Shown here: positions 30,913-42,055 of the stretch, in pieces | Position numbering within the stretch: the first letter of the stretch is position 1 | Layout of the letters: every line of letters begins with the position of its first letter | Assembly: GCA_936432065.2 (NCBI GenBank) | Contig: OW386286.2 | Coordinates: 4,457,208 to 4,521,207, forward strand | Reading direction: 5' to 3' | Origin: Rutpela maculata | Taxonomy: Eukaryota; Arthropoda; Insecta; Coleoptera; Cerambycidae | Length of the DNA stretch: 64,000 nt | The notes under the pieces: model-generated | What the model saw: only the letters and a program-made list of their open reading frames with translations | The model's database searches: none | What the model was told of the DNA's origin: nothing | Made by a program: the position numbers and the translations under genes

Positions 30913-32379
30913 ACAAATATATAATTTACAATCATTTATAAAGTCAACAAAATGTCGCCATTTTGTTGGTGTAATTGTCCAGTAATAAAAAAAATCTTGC
31001 TTTTCGTTATAGGTGTTCAATTTTTTTTGGGCGTTTAAAACACTTACTTTAGAAAACATTTACATTCGCCATATTGGAGTCGCCATTTTAATTTTTCTTA
31101 TTTTGACTTAAGATTCGTAATGAGTGATCCCAAAACATAAGTATCCTTCGTTTCAAAAATAAATGAGCAATACATTTTCTGATATTAAATTTCCTTGGGG
31201 ATAAAAGCAAGTATCGGGGATGGCCCCGATACCTGCCTTTCATGCTTCTATAGGAATAGAAACTGAAGAATAATTACCCATAAAGAAAAATTATAATTAC
31301 GTATGAGATTATTCCTAGACACACTTATTATCTCTAGGTACTGTACTATATAATATTCCAGAGAAAGTGTTTAATCATGAAACTGGTACAAAATATAATA
31401 ATAGCCCATGCTGCCTTCGTATCAGAAATTATCTACTATCTGAATTTTTTCACACATTTATATCACGTTTCTGATTTTCCAGTCGAACGCCTTCCAGTAA
31501 AAAATAACGGATGACTGATTCTGATTGGTAAAGTGCTGACGATCACCGAATCTGACTTTCTACCACGTCAGCGTAATTTTACTCTACGCTATGCTGAAAT
31601 ATATATGACATTCTCATGAATATTAATCAAAGAGTGGGATTTACAATAGAAGATGCAACACGGCTTCCTGCTTTGTCTTCAGTACAATTTATGAATGCAA
31701 ATTAAAAGTTTCCCATTTTGTATCCTTGCAACTCTGCTTTAATGTGAATTTTTAGATAATTAAAAAGGAAAACAGATACGTATGGATGGGTTTCGATATT
31801 TACGAGTTTCCTTTCTTAGTGTGAAACAATATTTAAAAAAACGTTGGCAGAACCGATTATTATCTGATTCTCCTTCTATTCATGCTCGTTAAATTTGTCA
31901 CGGTCACTAGCCATGTCCTTTTGCATGAAGGTAAGAAGGTTAATATCGATTACATTGGAATAATATTAACGCAAATTAGTTTCTACAAATTTTTTTGTCT
32001 TTTAGTTAATTAATTATATAAATTGGCTATAATACAGGGTGGAAGCACTGGAAGTCTAATACAGTGTGTCCCCGGATGGCATACCGCACTCTTGTAAATT
32101 TTCTTATTTGCCGAGAAAAAAGTCATTCTTATAAAAAGTTTTGCTTGTTTCAGGAAGTCATAAACAGTTGTCAAACTTGAGATAAATTATACAGGGTATT
32201 CTAAAAATTAGAAAATATGAAGTCGAGTTTAAACAAACTACCTTTTTACATTTTTTATTGAAAACTTTATTTAATAACATAGTTTTTCAATTATGAAGAA
32301 AAACTCTAATACGGAGTTTAGTTCTCATTGAATGTGCTTTTATTGCAATTTTAAGGTAGAACAGTTAGCGGATAACTAA
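30913..32379. other. Mostly unassigned; shared repeat at 31.06-31.31 kb
   Basis: About 31060-31310 (GTAATGAGTGATCCC, GGGATAAAAGCAAGT, ACGTATGAGATT) resembles 44400-44670, so it belongs to a dispersed repeat of unknown type. ACAGGGTG-like motifs at 32036 and ACAGGGTATTC at 32193 are typical of small insect transposon ends, but no paired end was found. Confidence 0.4.
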
Positions 32380-33560
32380 AATATTTAATTCATATAAAAC
32401 ATTTGACGAACATGTGCTCTCTTTTGTTTGACATAATACCATGACTTAGATGGCTTTCCACAAAAGCATGGTACACTGTCTTTAATTGTTTCCAGCCTAA
32501 AAGTCTTTGAATTGTCTATTTTGCATAATATATATCTTATTTTTTTTTTCAACGTTTCAATGTGCATATCCCATCTTAGATGCTTGTCAATAACCACTCT
32601 GAGGTAGATATAACTTTCTTCATAGATTTGATAATAAATTCTTGATGATTTATGTTTATTTTTAAGTGTTGGAAATTAGGTAAGGTATTACAATACGGAG
32701 GAAAGTTTATAAACACTGTTTTTTTTCTCTATTTTCAGCTGAGTATTTGCTTCATACCATTCTCTCCTTTTTGTTTCAGGTTGGTCCAGGATTTGTCTTC
32801 GTAGAATATGGCAGTGTCATCTGCAAATGCATTTATAGTTCGTTCCGTTTCCATTTCAAGCAAATTATTTATGTACATGTTAAACAACGTGGATCCTAAT
32901 ACGGTGCCCTGTGGCACTCCGCATACGATATCTTCATATTAGCTATTGGTATTGTTTACTTGGACGCACTGTTTTGTTTCTATGAGGTAAAATTTAAACA
33001 TTTTAAAGCATACTCTTCTAATTCGAATGCTTTCTGAATGTTTGCAAAAATGCATAATGATTTTATTTTTTATCTAGACATTTATATGTATTTTCAGTTA
33101 GTTCATTAATTGCATCTTGTGTACTTTGTCCTTTTTTGAAGCCAAATTGGTGTTTCGATATTAGTGAATTTTTATTTAGGTAATCCGTTAGTCCCCTTTT
33201 TACAATTTTTTCAAATATCTTTGATAAACTAGATATTGAAGCAACTGGTCTATAATTCCTCACATCTATCTTATCACCTTTCTTGAATAACGGTTTTATC
33301 ACAGAGATTTTAAAATGAGATGGACATTCTCCAGATTCAAAGATTTTTTAGTTATAAATGTAAGTGGACGAGCAATTTTATTTTGTATTGTTTTTAGCAT
33401 CTCTGCTGAAAATCCATTAACCCAACTAGATTTTTTGTTTTTTAGGGAGGTTATTTTCTTTATAACTTCGCTATCATCAGTTGGAGAAATGTACCTACAT
33501 AGTTTTTTGATATGCGGAAGTTTATGATGGTTTATCCATATTAGTTCGGGTTATTCTTGC
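32380..33560 (-). pseudogene. LINE reverse transcriptase pseudogene
   Basis: Read on the minus strand from 33560 down: KKITSLKNKKSSWVNGFSAE, then MIKPLFKKGDKIDVRNYRPV, SISSLSKIFEKIV, KHQFGFKKGQSTQDAI; a decayed motif A (IFANIQKAFEL); GVPQGTVLGSTLFNMYINNL; catalytic FADDTAIFYED; and LRWDMHIETLKKKI of the thumb. This is RT blocks 0 to 6 of a non-LTR retrotransposon (Jockey/CR1-like). Stops and frame changes occur at least near 33300, 33060 and 32940. The endonuclease domain and 3' end are missing. Confidence 0.85.
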
Positions 33561-33877
33561 GGCTAGAGTTTGTTCTAATTTTATTTATTTGTGTATTTTC
33601 AGAAAAGTTGTTATTCGTAGCCTTATTAAGTACGCTTCACAAATTTTTAGAATCATTTTCATTTTCGTAAATTTGCCTTTCGTAAAAATTAAATTTCGTT
33701 GTTTTTATTAAGGTATGTGTAATTTATTTCTATACTGTTTATACTTTTTTTTTTAGGTTTTTATTTCCTGGATATTTTAGCAATTGTTTTTTAATTTTCT
33801 TTTTTTTTTCTGATTTTTCTAAACCTTGTGGCTGATGGTTTCCGGGTCTACTTATATGCTGTCTTTGTTAAGTGCTT
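33561..33877. other. No recognisable feature
   Basis: T-rich stretch, possibly the 5' continuation of the LINE; no conserved motif seen. Confidence 0.4.
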
Positions 33878-33950
33878 GAAGTTTCGACCATCTTGTCGTG
33901 GTCTTCTTCTGAAGCGAAGAAGAAGACCACGACAAGATGGTTGATACGTC
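33878..33950. repeat. Perfect 24-bp palindrome made of two hammerhead-like motifs
   Basis: Arms 33887-33910 and 33918-33941 are exact complements around a 7-nt loop; weaker pairing extends outward to about 33860 and 33970. Read on either strand, each arm gives GAAGAAGACCA, an 8-nt loop, TGGTCGAAAC or TGGTTGATAC, then TTC or GTC. A consensus of the two resembles the type I hammerhead core CTGANGA / stem II / GAAAC / GTC known from Penelope-like retroelements. Each individual arm deviates at key positions (CAGAAGA for CTGAAGA on the minus strand; GATAC for GAAAC on the plus strand). Confidence 0.5.
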
Positions 33951-34258
33951 AAGCACCAAACAAAGTCAACAAAGAAGCCAGCAGTCAGATCACCAGCTGT
34001 TCGAAAGCCTTAGCAACAAAAAGTAAAAGAAAATATCAGTCGTTTTGAATTTTTAAGCTTTTACGTTAGGCTTGTTATCAGTGAATCCTGAAATCACCAT
34101 TTAAAATATTTTAACGCAAATCTGCAAAAATATTGCAATTATTGCAGCCATATTGAATTCGCCATTTTGAATGTTTAAATTTTGACATCATATCTATTTA
34201 AAAAATTCACAATCTATCTCATACTATTGACCTATTTTCCTTTCTAATTTAATTTCAA

Positions 34259-35117
34259 CTCCGATTAAAGAACTTATATCTAGATACATAATGGCATTGA
34301 TTTATTTGTTGTTGAAAGACTCACAATCTAAGGCACTTCTTCCCATAAGTTTCTGACTGGCCCATCGGCCTTGCGGATGTTTCCTACACGATCAGTTCAG
34401 TTTGATTATCATAAGCTTTGTTCAATAATCCTCCACTCTCTACACCAGTGCAAATTTATCTCTCTTCAATTAATGCAGAGTCTCACTCTATCTCCTTCTA
34501 TTATCTGCACTAGTGCAGCTAGTGTAGGGTATTTGAACACACCCATTATTTCAGTTTGACAGTGTCCGCCATAATGTCAATAAATGTTTCTCGTGTTCTC
34601 CGACGAAAAAGTGATGAAACAGTAATTTTATTTTAAGTTGTGATTTGCTTAATAATATTCTCTATTCATATTTACACAGTTTAGTGAAAATTTAATGCTA
34701 CATATTTATGTTGAAGTGCTGTGCCGTTTGCAGAAGGAAGTTTAGAAAAGAAGAAAATCGGTCGTTTCATAAGAAAGTAGGTCATAGTCGTACCATGATG
34801 GCGTTCAGTTTACAGTTGTAATAACAATATTATAAATAATGTCCTTTCAATATATATTTCTCTTGAATAAAACATCTCTACCTATGATATTTTTCAAATC
34901 CGCGTTATGTTCATAGAGGTTAACCAACAATTATTACATAAAATATGTACAAATATTGACATTTTCCCTTCTACACATACCCGCCACTGTTGCCTATGGG
35001 ATGTGATGTTCATCTATCCATTTTAATGGACATATAATGTTACTATGTTAGGAGCAAATAAGGTATATGAAGAAAAGATAGCCATTATGTATCTAGATAT
35101 AAGTTCTTTAATCGGAT
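34259..35117 (+). mobile_element. P-element-like MITE (beta), perfect 8-bp TSD
   Basis: Same family as 30168-30891 but in opposite orientation. Ends CTCCGATTAAAGAAC and CTTTAATCGGAT are flanked by AATTTCAA at 34251-34258 and at 35118-35125, an exact 8-bp duplication. The internal ATG frame at 34708-34821 encodes 37 residues starting MLKCCAVCRRKFRKEENRSF, like a THAP-domain start. Extra internal sequence makes it longer than alpha (859 against 724 bp). Non-autonomous. Confidence 0.7.
34708..34821 (+). pseudogene. THAP-like N-terminal fragment
   Basis: MLKCCAVCRRKF...RSFHKKV then stop: Cys-rich start, basic stretch and an RSFH block as in THAP DNA-binding domains (MxKCCAVxxCxNR...SFHxFP). The second half of the zinc finger is missing. 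Alpha carries the same frame without its ATG. It is most likely the first exon of an ancestral transposase kept by the MITE. Confidence 0.45.
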
Positions 35118-35186
35118 AATTTCAAACAATTACGAAAAATTTATGAACAAGAGATTGCTGAAATTGTTGAACAACTGTAATTTAAT

Positions 35187-35788
35187 AAAAAACCGCTGCC
35201 CAAGGAATCACTACTTCCACATCCAGATTCTCTATCCGAGTCACTCACAACGAAAAAACTTTGTATGTGAAAATAATTGTTCATGGAACTTTAATAATAT
35301 AATATTTGAAATCCTCTACCCCAAAAACCCATAAAACGATACCCCACATCGGTAGTGGGGTGGGGGTGGTGATAGGGGGGTGGTAGTGGGGGGTGGATGA
35401 AGTAAAAAATATTTTGAGGTTTCTGGTTCCTGTACATGCACTAAATCACATTTTTTTTTTCATCCCCTTCAATAAGGAGGTGGGGGTGGTAATAGGGGTG
35501 GCTAATTCCAAAAATTTTTTTGAGGCCTCAGCTTCTCTTGTATATACTAAATACCAATTTCATGGACTCCTACCTGCTTGATTTACCCATTTACCCCAAA
35601 TTTACCCCAATTTACCCCCCAACCCTTCGACGGAACAAGATGAAAATATAATCTAGTTCTAGATCTCGTTAAAGTACATATGTGTACCAAATTTCAAGTC
35701 AATATCTTCAACGGTTTCAGAGTAAACGTGCGCACAAAAAAAAGTTACAGACAGACAGACCGACAGACAGACCGACAGACAGATAGAA
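35187..35788 (+). mobile_element. HINE-1 copy 12, 3'-truncated at microsatellite
   Basis: Complete 5' end and core; stops inside the GACA/GACC tract and is joined directly to a LINE RT remnant. Confidence 0.8.
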
Positions 35789-36335
35789 TGACATAACTAA
35801 GACTACCGTAGAAAGTTTGGACTCCAATCATGGAATAGCTAGTGTAGCATGTGACTTCTCAAAAGCATTTGAACAGCGTAAATTTGGAATTAATTCTTTT
35901 AAAAGTTGGGTTTTTTAACATTTGAGGTGTGGCAACAAATTGGTTTCGAAGCCATTTAGTGTAAAGGGAACTGCGAACAATTCTAAGAAAATCAACTGAG
36001 CAAACAAATTATTCATATTCAGGATGGAGTAATTTTTTTTATTTTCTAAAAAACTTTGTCAGATAAAAACAACCTTACATGTTACATAAAGAACTGGTGT
36101 ACCTCAGGGACTAGTGCCGGGTCCACTCCTATTTCTACTTTACGTAAACAATTTGCCATCTTGTGTATTAAATTCTTCGACAGCGCTTTCCCTAAAGAGT
36201 CACTTTTCTTGGTAAAATGCGATACTTCTACAGATATTCCACTTAATGTAAATGAATGCTTAAACGATATATGTAATTGGTGTGAAGCCAATAATTTTAA
36301 TAAAACATATTGTATAAACTTTAATCAAAGACAGT
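35789..36335 (+). pseudogene. LINE reverse transcriptase fragment
   Basis: Plus strand: ITKTTVESLDSNHGIASVAC followed by DFSKAFEQ (palm motif A); NWFRSHL; RTGVPQGLVPGPLLFLLYVN and NLPSCVLNSST (motif B). Several stops and frame changes; the FADD motif C is not recognisable. It begins exactly where HINE-1 copy 12 breaks off. Confidence 0.75.
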
Positions 36336-36568
36336 GAGCGAATTTCACAACGGCAAACTTTAAAAGCTTACTATTCGGTAGATAATTATATGGAGGATAA
36401 TAATATATGAAACCAACAAAGTAGGTACATACATATAGTGAAAGTGTATAAATTCTTGTCTAAGTAGAAAATATAGTATTTTACTGAATTTTAATTAGCG
36501 TAACAATTGCAATTTAAAATTTTTTTGTAAAGTGTGTGTTCACTCAAAAACTAAATTATATATTGTAT

Positions 36569-37290
36569 ATACAGAGTGGAACATTAATAATAGGCCATAG
36601 TTCAAGGGTCTCTCTTTGGATCAAAATATGAGGATGTAACTAAACATGCTTTAGTAAATTGTTGCTGTGGAAAGAGATACAGGGTGTCAAATTTGTAATT
36701 TTTTTTCTTTTTTTGCCAATATCTCAACTACCTCTTGACCGATTTTCTCTCAATTTGGCAAAGAAACGTTTTTTAACCTAAGAGACAATAATTTGTGAAT
36801 CACATCACGCTATCCCATGGAGGGCGCCTCATGAGCTATACCTGATGATGAATATTTTTTCTATTTTTTTTTTACCAAACGTAGTGGCACCTTTGACTAG
36901 AAAATCTCATGCAGGAGTAATTTCTACGTAAAAAAAAGGTGCACTTGAGAGAACTTGATAATTCCAACCGTTTTCGAGAAAACTGCCACATAGAATTCTT
37001 TGAAAACAAACTCAATTTGAAAAGGACAAAGGACAAATTGTATTTAATGAAAAGTGTGCTTTGATGAGGTCTTAGTTCTGTCAAAATGTCAAATTAATGA
37101 AATTGTTTGGTTAGATCCTCATATTTTGGTCCAAAGAATCTACCTTTGAATACAATTGTGAACTCCAAAATCCAATTCCGAGTTAAAAAAAAAATATATG
37201 AAGACATGACCCTTCTGGACTTTCGTAAAAATATGCCTACCTATATAGATATTGTGACGTGCTTACACCCTTTTTGTAAACACCCTGTAT
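36569..37290. repeat. Possible TIR element with ATACAGRGTG ends
   Basis: ATACAGAGTGG on the left and CACCCTGTAT on the right are inverted; about 40 bp further in, TTTGGATCAAAATATGAGGA and TCCTCATATTTTGGTCCAAA also pair. 722 bp, no recognised coding; frames 36872-37084 and 37107-37310 are unremarkable. A second ATACAGGGTG lies inside at 36669. Confidence 0.4.
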
Positions 37291-37297
37291 CGTGGGT

Positions 37298-37447
37298 TCG
37301 GAAATTTTAACAGCAGGGTAACACTAAAACACTAATTTATTAACTTACTAAATACAACAATTAATTAACTACTCGGAAATTTTAACAGCAGGGTAACACA
37401 AAAACACTAATTTATTAACTTACTAAATACAACAATTAATTAACTAC
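37298..37447 (+). repeat. 75-bp direct duplication
   Basis: TCGGAAATTTTAACAGCAGG to TTAATTAACTAC occurs twice back to back (37298-37372 and 37373-37447) with one difference. Confidence 0.9.
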
Positions 37448-38430
37448 TTTACTAGTATTACACTGTATACTATTTCACTACTTTTTTCTCTTTGATCTGT
37501 TCACTTTCTGATCAAACTAAACTCAAACTGTTCTGTCTGAACTACTCATTCAACTGTCCATTAGAACTGTACTAACTGAACTCAACTTCCTCTCTGGTTT
37601 TACTCCATACTTTATATACCTAAAGATGACAGATCTCGATGCTTCTGTGATGACGTCACCATGATCTAGATATATCTAGCAAGTTCTTTACTATTCCTAG
37701 ATCTTCTAGTAGGTTCTTTCTCTAGTAGGTGCAAATCCACATTCAGACATCCGAACTAATTGAATTTGGGCCTACTGCATTGTATAACCAACATAACCTT
37801 AAATTTTAAGGGGTTGCAACATATTACAATATATTATATAGATTAGAAAATAAAAACTGGATATTTCTTTGATTTTATATCAAGTGTCAAAAGTGTAAAA
37901 AGAATTTTGCTCATATCTACAATCTACATAATTCCTTCTTAATGACTGAACTTTAATTTCAAACGAAATTTGCTTTTTAATATCACTTTGTTAAATAATA
38001 TTAGGAATCAGTCAGTGAACAATTTTAGAAATATATTACACTTTATTACCTACTAACATCTTAACAGAAAATTTGAAAGTTTCAAATGTAATATTGAAAT
38101 CTGACGAAATATTAAATGTTTGTGATTTATGTAGTAGAAAATGAGAAAAATATACGAGGCAATAAGTAATAATGTCAATCATTTATTTATTAAGAATTTT
38201 TTCATTACCTACTAACGACTAACGTCGATTTTCTGTACTCTTTCGAAGTTCATTCAATATAGATTGTGTTTTTTTCTCTGTCTAAAGAAAATTAAATTTA
38301 CTGCTTGAAAATATTCACAAATTACTTTACGTAGCGAAACACTTTACTATTTTACTTATAGTACATTGCAGACTTCTAAGCATCATTAAAACTCTGAAGT
38401 AATACTACAATCTCGATATTTTAAGGAACA
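37448..38430. other. No recognisable feature
   Basis: Includes a TTTATATACC box at about 37610 and AT-rich DNA. An LTR of the copia remnant downstream was sought but not found. Confidence 0.4.
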
Positions 38431-38955
38431 TCACATACCTAGAGGAATATATCGCGCAAGATAGCCAAAAAACATATTTTTCTTTGAGTTGCTATTCCAT
38501 TTTGTACGATCCTGTTTAGGTATGAATTCATACGCCACACAACCAAATGTTTTGACGTGACTAAGTTTTGCTTTACTATCCCATAATTCGAATGGGGTGG
38601 AGTTAGGTGCCTGTTTTGTTGGCGTTCTGTTTAAAGTGTACACTGCAGTTTTGATTGCTTCAGCCCATAGTTCCTCTGGTACCGCCCTTGAAGCCATCAT
38701 CGACCTTGCAGCCTCAGCAATCGTGCGGTTGTCGCGTTCACTACGACCATATTGCTGCAGCGGGTAAGGCGCAGTTTTCTCATGTTCAAGTCCGCCTTTT
38801 GCAAAGGAAACATTAAAGCTTTCATTTACACATTATGTACCATTGTCGCTGCGAACTTTCTTAATAGAATAGCCAGACTTATTTTTAATTAAATTTCCCA
38901 ACTCAACAAATTTACTAAATACTTGTGATTTTTGCCGAATTGCAAACACGAACCG
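38431..38955 (-). pseudogene. Ty1/copia integrase fragment
   Basis: Minus strand from about 38955: IRQKSQVFSKFVELGN, KSGYSIKKVRSDNGT, then a TAA where family members have Glu; GGLEHEKTAPYPLQQYGRSE, RDNRTIAEAARSMM; and the open frame 38431-38700 with VPEELWAEAIKTAVYTLNRT, FELWDSKAKLSHVKTFGCVA and KKNMFFGY. These are the second catalytic Asp (SDNG), the QxNG(x)sER block (Asn changed to Tyr) and the C-terminal LxHLxVFGCxAY region of copia-type integrase. No gag, protease, RT or LTRs are seen nearby; an isolated dead fragment. Confidence 0.85.
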
Positions 38956-40380
38956 AAAACCCGAATAATTTATAAAATATGTCGACAATATTGAACATAA
39001 CGGAAAATAAATGTCATTTTCATGTACAGGTCAAAATTAACTAGAGACCGTACTCTAGATGAAAAATTTAGACAAAGTAATTTTTTTCAAGAAAAATGGC
39101 TGCCATCTTGGTTCCTACCCAAGTAACAATTTAAATGCCATCAAGTATTTCTCGGGATTTATCACAGATTTAAGAAGGTAAATAAACCGAACTGGGTTTT
39201 ATTATTTCTTTTGTGCATACCAATTTATCTGCAGATAATGCGTATTTAAAAAAAGGTCTTCAAGTTATCTTTAAAGCAATTTGTTAAACCTCTTTGCTCT
39301 TTGGGACCTATTGGTTGTATAGCCACTTAATTGCTGCATTATTCAAAATCAGAATAAACTCATTAAGTTTTATAGTGGATATTAAATATTTTGTTTTGTG
39401 GTAGACATCTATAAATCTTTTGGTTTTATGGGAATTTTAAAATATTAAATACTTTTTATGATCAAGCAATAAAACTAATAAGTCTTAAGTAGTCTTACCA
39501 TTAATATATGTTATCATAAATACTATTTGCTTTTAAGGATAATTGGTAAAGGTTCCTTAAAACCTAATAGTTTTTTGGTAGCTTTATCAAGCTACGTTAA
39601 AACTTTTTGGTTTTTATAAAGCACTTATAAATCCTTCGGTTCCCCCACTTACGCCTTTAAACTTTGAGAGAGGGCATATAACGCATAGTAAACGCTATTT
39701 TGTAATTGCTGATTCTAGTTTAAACAGTGCAGTACAACGCAAAAAAGCATTTTAGGTACCTATGTACTTAGTAAAATGTCAAATATTCAAAGGATTATAA
39801 GGAAACTGTTTAAAATCTACTTACTTGAAGTTTTTCACTTTTTCTTGCTCAATTAACGCTATAATCACAGAAATAAAGGAAGTTAATAATCGCACACTCA
39901 AAAACATACGAAATAAATAATGTTTTTTTAGGTTATGTTGTCTAAGCTAAGTATATTTGGATTAGAGATTATCAGAGACAAATCTTCATCTTTTAAAGAA
40001 GAGTAGTAAGGCTGGGTAAAGTTTTACAGGCTTTAAAATAGTAATAAAGTGGAGCAATTGGAATTTAACAAAACTTTTTGTTTTATAAAAATATTTCCTA
40101 AAGCCACAATCTCTTAATAGGATATTCTATTAAAATAAACGGTTTTATTAATTTTTCAGTCATGTTTTTTTCTGTTAACTATGGCAGACATGTTTGAACA
40201 AAGTTGGGGCAACAGTGTTCAGTAATATTTTTCGTATTCTTACTGTTTACATTTAGCCTGCAACTATCTAAAATGTGTTAATATGTCATATAAACCCCTA
40301 AAAAGCCCAAAATCATACTGAGTAAGCTAAAACTAGGGCTATTATTTTTTTAATTAATTGTAAATAATAATTAACAAGCT

Positions 40381-40792
40381 AAAAACGTACTCTTCGCCGG
40401 TTTACTAAACTTTTTATATAATTGTTACACATCCTATAGGATACTCTTCGCAGTTTTTTGTAAATAATGTTGGTTTTAGACATTTTTAATTTTATAGTAC
40501 GAACTTAGTTGGTGAAAGACTCAGTGTAAAACTGTAAAATAAATTAAATTTAAAAAAAGGCTACATAGCCCATGTGGGGTTTCGAACCTGGGACCCTTGG
40601 ATTCCGAGTCAAAAGCGTAAGAACTACCTAACACGTAAAAAATGTAAATTTTTACAGAAACATAAAAATCAGAATTCGTTCACTAACACAATGATATGAA
40701 AATTTTTTGCCTGCGAACGATATTTCCGGTTTTAGAAATGTGCCGATCTAATACAATATAGTCTTCGTTTGTGTAGTTGCGATGAGTATAGT
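40381..40792 (+). mobile_element. HINE-2 copy 1 (short, microsatellite lost)
   Basis: Begins AAAAACGTACTCTTCGCCGG and ends GCGATGAGTATAGT; the empty site in the second TA element (TTAACAAGCTGACAAATG) defines the insertion, with AAGCT on both sides. The 3' hairpin is degraded compared with the 58.6 kb copy, and the GGAC microsatellite is absent. It contains a tRNA-like segment on the minus strand. Confidence 0.65.
40569..40631 (-). other. tRNA-like segment, not a functional tRNA
   Basis: Read on the minus strand: TTAGGTAGTTCTTACGC, TTTTGACTCGGAATCC, and GGTTCGAAACCCC, resembling D-arm, anticodon arm (loop CTCGGAA) and a B-box/T-arm. The acceptor stem cannot be paired, and it lies within a repeat; a diverged version (GGGATCGAACACGAG) sits at the same place in the 58.6 kb copy. 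Confidence 0.45.
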
Positions 40793-41344
40793 AAGCTGAC
40801 AAATGAAAGGCTCGTGATTTTTTTTAAAGTTCTTTGATATACTTTATCGATAAAGTGGTCTGCGTTGACAATTTTTTGATAGTAGGTTGTTTATTAATAT
40901 CAAACTTTAAAACATTAGCACATGCAGATATTTTAATTGAGGCAGACATTTTATTACTTGGCGACATTTTCTGATTTAGACAATTTAAGGGCAACAAGTT
41001 TTCGACAAAGAATTATTAAAGACACAATTATTTATGATGTCCTCAAAGCAGGCTTAAAATTTGATTGCAAGTACTAACGGTTTTAAGAAGATTTTATAAA
41101 AGCTTTTATGGTAGACTTGAAAACATCTTGCAGATTTGGGTTCTAAAGTACTGTTAGTTTTATTGATTTTTTTTAGGAAGATATTTATAACCTTTATGAA
41201 AGGTCTTTTTTGGTTTTATACAAGGTTTATTGCAGCTTTTAAGAGGTTGTCTAGTATAAACAGTTTTACGATCAGTTTTATTATATAGACTTAATAACCT
41301 CTAGCAGATTGTGATGTGATAAAACTTAAATTGTTACTTGGGTA

Positions 41345-42055
41345 AGAGCGCATCCAAATCGAAAATGAATCTCTTTGGAATAAGGAATATCTGTGCCAAA
41401 ACCTAGACGGTTTTTCTTTTTTCAATACTGCCAGCACGATGTTATATCAGATGCTAAAAGATTAAGATGTTAAAAGAAATAATTAATTGATTATTTATAT
41501 TTTTATATTTCTTCCTTATTTCAGTGATGTAGCAGGGCATCGCACAATTGCAGTGGCACAGCTTCTGCAGCCTTTTATTATTATTAGTATTACTGACGGA
41601 CAAGGATGGTAAATTAATGAAATTATACTTAACTTTTATCTCTCCTAAATTTCAAATTTTATCAGCATGCTAATACTGCATGTATACTATTACATTTTGC
41701 CATGGTTTACTTTGTCTCCTTATCAAGTATTATGTTACGAATAATTAAATCTACAGTGTAATTTCCTGCTGATTGAACATCAATGAAATTTTGTGAAATG
41801 GATCAGATTTAAATTTTAATTAAATGAATACATGCTTCTCTGCTTTTGACATAGTTCTCTTGAATCGATGATACCATTAATTATTTTTAAAATTACCTCT
41901 GCTTCTAGTTTAAACTCGGTTAAACATATCGGTTAATTAAAAATAAATTGGCTGGAAATTGAGTTAACGTACTTTTAACTTCAATAGATGGAACTAAAAT
42001 ACTTTATGCTTAAAGGTTTTCCTAAATTTCAATGAATATAAGTATAGTAGCGTCG
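41345..42055. other. No recognisable feature
   Basis: Right flank of the TA element, then AT-rich DNA; nothing recognised. Confidence 0.5.

Larger units (their letters stand above)
39118..41342. mobile_element. TA-flanked TIR element, copy 1 (2.2 kb)
   Basis: Ends are perfect 17-bp inverted repeats CCCAAGTAACAATTTAA / TTAAATTGTTACTTGGG, flanked by TA at 39116-39117 and 41343-41344. The flanks (GCCATCTTGGTTCC; AAATGAATCTCTTTGGAATA) match a repeat at about 60608-60690, which supports the insertion boundaries. TA duplication suggests the Tc1/mariner/pogo group. No transposase. A second copy, inverted, lies at 51688-54465. A HINE-2 (40381-40792) is nested inside. One stretch (40930-41070) reads YLATFSDLDNLRATSFRQRI in a frame also conserved in the other copy. 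Confidence 0.75.

Noticed and set aside
36872..37310. Host gene near 37 kb
   Set aside because: Short frames inside a candidate TIR element and a 75-bp duplication; no recognisable domain.
40569..40631. tRNA gene
   Set aside because: B-box-like and anticodon-like parts exist, but the acceptor stem does not pair and the segment lies in a transposable element.
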